Shown piece by piece: positions 13,689 to 16,020 of a DNA stretch of 16,020 nt. Position 1 is the first letter of the stretch, and every line of letters begins with the position of its first letter. Both the position numbers and the translations under genes were made by a program. A model generated the notes under the pieces. That model was not told the DNA's origin. It made no database searches and saw nothing but the letters and a program-made list of their open reading frames with translations. Location: the NCBI GenBank assembly GCA_045577925.1, contig JAZNJH010000005.1, positions 1 through 16,020 of the forward strand, in the 5' to 3' direction. The DNA comes from UBA4717 sp045577925. Lineage in GTDB: Bacteria; Bacillota; Clostridia; Oscillospirales; CAG-272.

Positions 13689-15161
13689 ATGTCAGGAATA
13701 TACAGCGACATAGCACAAAGGTGCGGCGGCAACATTTATATAGGTGTTGTCGGCCCTGTGCGGACAGGCAAAAGCACGTTTATTAAAAAGTTCATGGAAT
13801 CTTTAGTGCTTCCGAATATAAGCGACGAGAACACCAGGCAACGCGCTCTTGACGAAATGCCGCAAAGCGCTCAAGGAAAAACCGTCATGACAACCGAGCC
13901 TAAGTTTGTACCGGATGAGCCGGTACACATTTCATTTGACAACAACGTTTCGATGAACGTAAAAATGGTAGACTGCGTCGGCTACATAGTTCCCGACGTC
14001 ATGGGGCTCGTTGAAGAAGGCTCACCTCGCATGGTACATACCCCATGGTCAGACTCGCCGATGCCGTTTGAAGAAGCGGCCGAGCTTGGCACACGAAAGG
14101 TTATCAGGGAACACTCCACGATAGGCATGGTCGTAACAACAGACGGCAGCATTACCGACATCGGCAGGGAAAGCTACGCGGATGCAGAAAGACGCGTTAT
14201 TAACGAGGTTAAATTACAAAAGCTTCCTTTCGTTATCATCCTCAACTCTGCTCACCCGGATAATCCCGAAACAATAGCGCTCGCACAGGAGCTTGAAAGC
14301 ACTTACCTTGCTCCCGTTGCGCTTGTAAACTGCTTAGAGCTTGATGCAGACGATATACGCGCTATACTTTCGCTGACGTTATCTGAATTTCCTATTAAAG
14401 AGATACGTGTGGAAATGCCGTCATGGACACGTGCACTTGACTCAGAACACGCTATAAGACGAAGCATACGGGAATATATAAGCGCCAAATCAAAAACCGC
14501 ACGAAAAATAAACGATCTGAGTGACATGTTTGCAGACGCCGACAGCTGCGAATACGTAAAGTCAATGGATATATCAGAAATCAACCTCGGAGTTGGAGAA
14601 GCGCACGTATGCGTAACACTTGAGGACGGCTTGTACTATAAGACGGTAAGCGAAATGACAGGCCTTGATATTTCAAGCGAGGAGGAAATGATAAAAACGC
14701 TTACCTCGCTTGCACAGACCAAGAAAAAATACGACCGCATATCCGAAGCTCTGGAAGCGGCGGAAACGCGCGGTTACGGCATCGTTATGCCAGAGGTGTC
14801 AGACCTCAAGCTTGAAGAACCCGAAATAGTAAAGCAACCGGGCGGATACGGAGTAAAACTTCGAGCAAGCGCGCCGAGCATACATATGATAAAGGCAGGT
14901 ATTGAAACAGAGATATCGCCCGTTGTCGGCACAGAGCAACAGTCTGAAGACCTTGTTAAATATCTGCTTGCCGAATTTGAGGAAAATCCATCAAAAATAT
15001 GGGAATCAAATATGTTCGGCAGAACACTCTACGAGCTTGTTAACGACGGTCTCCATTCCAAGCTTGAAAATATGCCCGACGACGCACGCGATAAGCTCTC
15101 AGAAACCCTCGGCAGAATTATCAACGAAGGCAGCGGCGGACTCATTTGTATTATATTGTAA
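13689..15161 (+). CDS. spoIVA: Stage IV sporulation protein A (spore coat morphogenetic ATPase)
   Basis: Mother-cell protein that coats the forespore outer membrane, polymerises on ATP hydrolysis and is the base for spore coat assembly, anchored with SpoVM. 490 residues, matching the usual length (about 492). The N-terminus IYSDIAQRCGGNIYIGVVGP leads to Walker A GPVRTGKST (22-30, K28). The G-domain-like part continues with MVDCVGYIVPD and a long helical middle/C-terminal domain. The extreme C-terminus GGLICIIL is the conserved family tail involved in localisation. The ATG at 13689 has AGGAGG about eight bases upstream. It is transcribed divergently from the metal operon, apparently alone. Its presence marks a spore former. 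Confidence 0.97.
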   Translation: MSGIYSDIAQRCGGNIYIGVVGPVRTGKSTFIKKFMESLVLPNISDENTRQRALDEMPQSAQGKTVMTTEPKFVPDEPVHISFDNNVSMNVKMVDCVGYIVPDVMGLVEEGSPRMVHTPWSDSPMPFEEAAELGTRKVIREHSTIGMVVTTDGSITDIGRESYADAERRVINEVKLQKLPFVIILNSAHPDNPETIALAQELESTYLAPVALVNCLELDADDIRAILSLTLSEFPIKEIRVEMPSWTRALDSEHAIRRSIREYISAKSKTARKINDLSDMFADADSCEYVKSMDISEINLGVGEAHVCVTLEDGLYYKTVSEMTGLDISSEEEMIKTLTSLAQTKKKYDRISEALEAAETRGYGIVMPEVSDLKLEEPEIVKQPGGYGVKLRASAPSIHMIKAGIETEISPVVGTEQQSEDLVKYLLAEFEENPSKIWESNMFGRTLYELVNDGLHSKLENMPDDARDKLSETLGRIINEGSGGLICIIL

Positions 15162-15173
15162 TTGTTTTTTTCT

Positions 15174-15209
15174 GTGGGAGGGGTGCTTTTGCAAAAGCAC
15201 CCCTCCCAC
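15174..15209. repeat. 36-base perfect palindrome after spoIVA
   Basis: Two 17-base arms (15174-15190 and 15193-15209, starting GTGGGAGGGGTGC) are exact reverse complements around a GC centre. Neither strand shows a U-tract directly after the stem: plus continues ACCCTCCCC, minus continues AGAAAAAAAC. So it is not a canonical terminator, though it could stabilise the spoIVA mRNA 3' end. Probably one copy of a dispersed palindromic repeat. Confidence 0.75.
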
Positions 15210-15278
15210 ACCCTCCCCGCAAAAACTTTAAAAAATGGGGAGTACACACCGTTCATATCCAACCGATTACAACAGTAG

Positions 15279-15299
15279 GGCGGGGGGCTTGCTCCCGCC
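15279..15299. repeat. GC-rich intergenic hairpin
   Basis: GGCGGG (15279-15284) pairs with CCCGCC (15294-15299) around GGGCTTGCT. From memory, short GGGCGGGGGCTTGCTCCCGCCG-like motifs recur between genes of gut Clostridia. That could not be checked here. Confidence 0.5.
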
Positions 15300-15519
15300 G
15301 TTCCGTGCAATTTCGGCTATTCAAACGGCAGGGGGCGAGATAAATGGCAAAAGCCGTTCTATCAGACGGTGGGGTATGAGTTGAGACTTTAAACTTTCTC
15401 TGTCCTCACACGCTCCTTGGCAGCGGGTCCTACCCGCAAAAAATCCTGTTCGGAAGGCGTTGGGTTCCTAAGGACAGTTTTACAATAAATCAACAGAAAA
15501 ACAAACGGTTACAGCCAGA

Positions 15520-15643
15520 GGCTCCCTTGTGTAAAGGGAGCTGTCAGCGAAGCTGACTGAGGGATTGTTTTGGTGCAATTTTTAACTTTTACAATCCCTC
15601 CGTCACGGCGTTGCCGTGCCACCTCCCTTTACACAAGGGAGGC
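15520..15643. repeat. MITE-like element with structured terminal inverted repeats
   Basis: The left arm (15520-15540) and the reverse complement of the right arm (15623-15643) agree at 20 of 21 bases. Further in, GAGGGATTGT (15559-15568) and ACAATCCCTC (15591-15600) are exact complements. Between these, each half has its own hairpin at the same place but with different sequence: GTCAGC/GCTGAC on the left (15543-15557) and CACGGC/GCCGTG on the right (15604-15618). The outer arms also fold on themselves (CTCCCTT/AAGGGAG). The centre is an AT-rich spacer of about 22 bases. There is no transposase. It looks like a non-autonomous mobile or dispersed structured repeat. I did not find a clear target-site duplication. 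Confidence 0.8.
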
Positions 15644-15649
15644 TTTTTT
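15622..15649 (+). terminator. Intrinsic terminator formed by the right arm of the repeat element
   Basis: CCTCCCTT (15622-15629) pairs with AAGGGAGG (15635-15642), loop TACAC, then C and TTTTTT (15644-15649). A textbook plus-strand terminator that could end transcripts coming from spoIVA. Confidence 0.75.
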
Positions 15650-15711
15650 GTTTGTCTGCAAGTGCGCACTTACTCACCACTAATGTGGTGGTGCAATTTC
15701 ATAAAGTACAA

Positions 15712-15742
15712 GCCTCCGACAAGGATTTTCCCTATCGGAGGC
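15712..15742. terminator. Hairpin after the truncated minus-strand gene, possible terminator
   Basis: GCCTCCGA (15712-15719) pairs with TCGGAGGC (15735-15742), six bases beyond the stop codon of the minus-strand gene. On the minus strand it is followed by TTGTACTTTATG, a weak U-tract, so termination may be inefficient. Confidence 0.5.
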
Positions 15743-15747
15743 TGACT

Positions 15748-16020
15748 TTATCTTACCCACTTATTAAGCATTTCAAGGTATTTCTTATTTTCTCTAAGCT
15801 TTGCAAATTGAGGATGAGGTGAGTTCAAAAGACGATTCAATTGCCATGCAACCATATCATCAGATTTATATGTGGATTGAATTTGCTCTTTGAGAACATC
15901 ATCGGTTTCGGCAAGCTTCATTATTCTTTCCATTGAAGCAAATTGCTTTTCTCTGATGCGGATCACGTCATCGATAGGAGCGTTATCTGCTGTAAGCATG
16001 CCCGCTAAAATTGCATAGAT
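15748..16020 (-). CDS. Unrecognised protein, C-terminal part (runs off window)
   Basis: The open frame continues to the window edge with no stop. Upstream of the first visible Met (15999) the codons read IYAILAG, so the true start is probably outside. About 90 C-terminal residues are visible, ending in NKKYLEMLNKWVR. The segment is charged and mostly helical in appearance (DDVIRIREKQFASMERIMKL). It has no Cys, no membrane segment and no motif I can assign. A hairpin follows the stop. I do not recognise the family. Confidence 0.6.
   Translation of the reverse strand: MYAILAGMLTADNAPIDDVIRIREKQFASMERIMKLAETDDVLKEQIQSTYKSDDMVAWQLNRLLNSPHPQFAKLRENKKYLEMLNKWVR

Larger units (their letters stand above)
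15162..15747. other. Gene-free region rich in palindromic repeats
   Basis: No plausible coding frame was seen between spoIVA and the last gene. The stretch contains a 36-base perfect palindrome, a GC-rich hairpin, a possible structured segment, a MITE-like element of about 124 bp, a CACCAC/GTGGTG hairpin (15676-15691) and a final 8-bp hairpin. Base composition swings from AT-rich to very G/C-rich, unlike the coding regions. Confidence 0.7.

Noticed and set aside
15029..15343. Frames over the palindromes after spoIVA
   Set aside because: They read through perfect inverted repeats and give low-complexity Pro/Ser/Cys-rich peptides without ribosome sites.
15520..15650. CRISPR array
   Set aside because: Two inverted arms, not regularly spaced direct repeats, and no cas genes.

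Overview
The window looks like chromosomal DNA from a spore-forming, anaerobic member of Clostridia (Bacillota). The markers are spoIVA, a SCIFF (ranthipeptide) cassette, a type III glutamine synthetase, a large Bacillus/Clostridium-type SRP RNA, and the linkage SRP RNA - dnaX - ybaB - recR. I cannot name genus or species. Most genes are on the minus strand. The plus strand carries a small ribbon-helix-helix gene with a structured leader RNA, and spoIVA.

Region 1 (29-5531, minus): a consensus promoter drives the SRP RNA. It is followed by a one-domain PspC membrane peptide, dnaX, ybaB and recR, and then glnN behind its own consensus promoter and a two-hairpin leader. Region 2 (5580-6073, plus): a strong promoter starts a long hairpin RNA that ends in an intrinsic terminator just before an Arc-like repressor gene. 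I cannot assign this unit to any family I know, and it is my best candidate for something undescribed. Region 3 (6079-9083, minus): the SCIFF precursor (not obvious in simple ORF lists because it is 48 residues long), its radical SAM/SPASM maturase and a PLP-dependent Orn/Lys/Arg-decarboxylase-family enzyme form one operon behind a consensus promoter. A hairpin separates precursor from maturase, and an ATGA overlap joins maturase to decarboxylase.

Region 4 (9105-10859, minus): a Na+/phosphate symporter with a PhoU-like tail, with a possible Pho-box-like repeat upstream. Region 5 (11024-13581, minus): a zinc/cadmium-type efflux operon (ArsR/SmtB sensor, separate HMA metallochaperone, P1B ATPase) with a perfect-consensus promoter, an operator over the start site and a terminator. 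Region 6 (13627-15161, plus): spoIVA with a sigma-E-like promoter. Region 7 (15162-15747): about 590 bp without genes, filled with palindromic elements, including a MITE-like element with paired sub-hairpins and a built-in terminator. Region 8: the 3' end of an unrecognised minus-strand gene that runs off the window.

All family calls are from reading motifs and order by eye. No database search or folding program was run.
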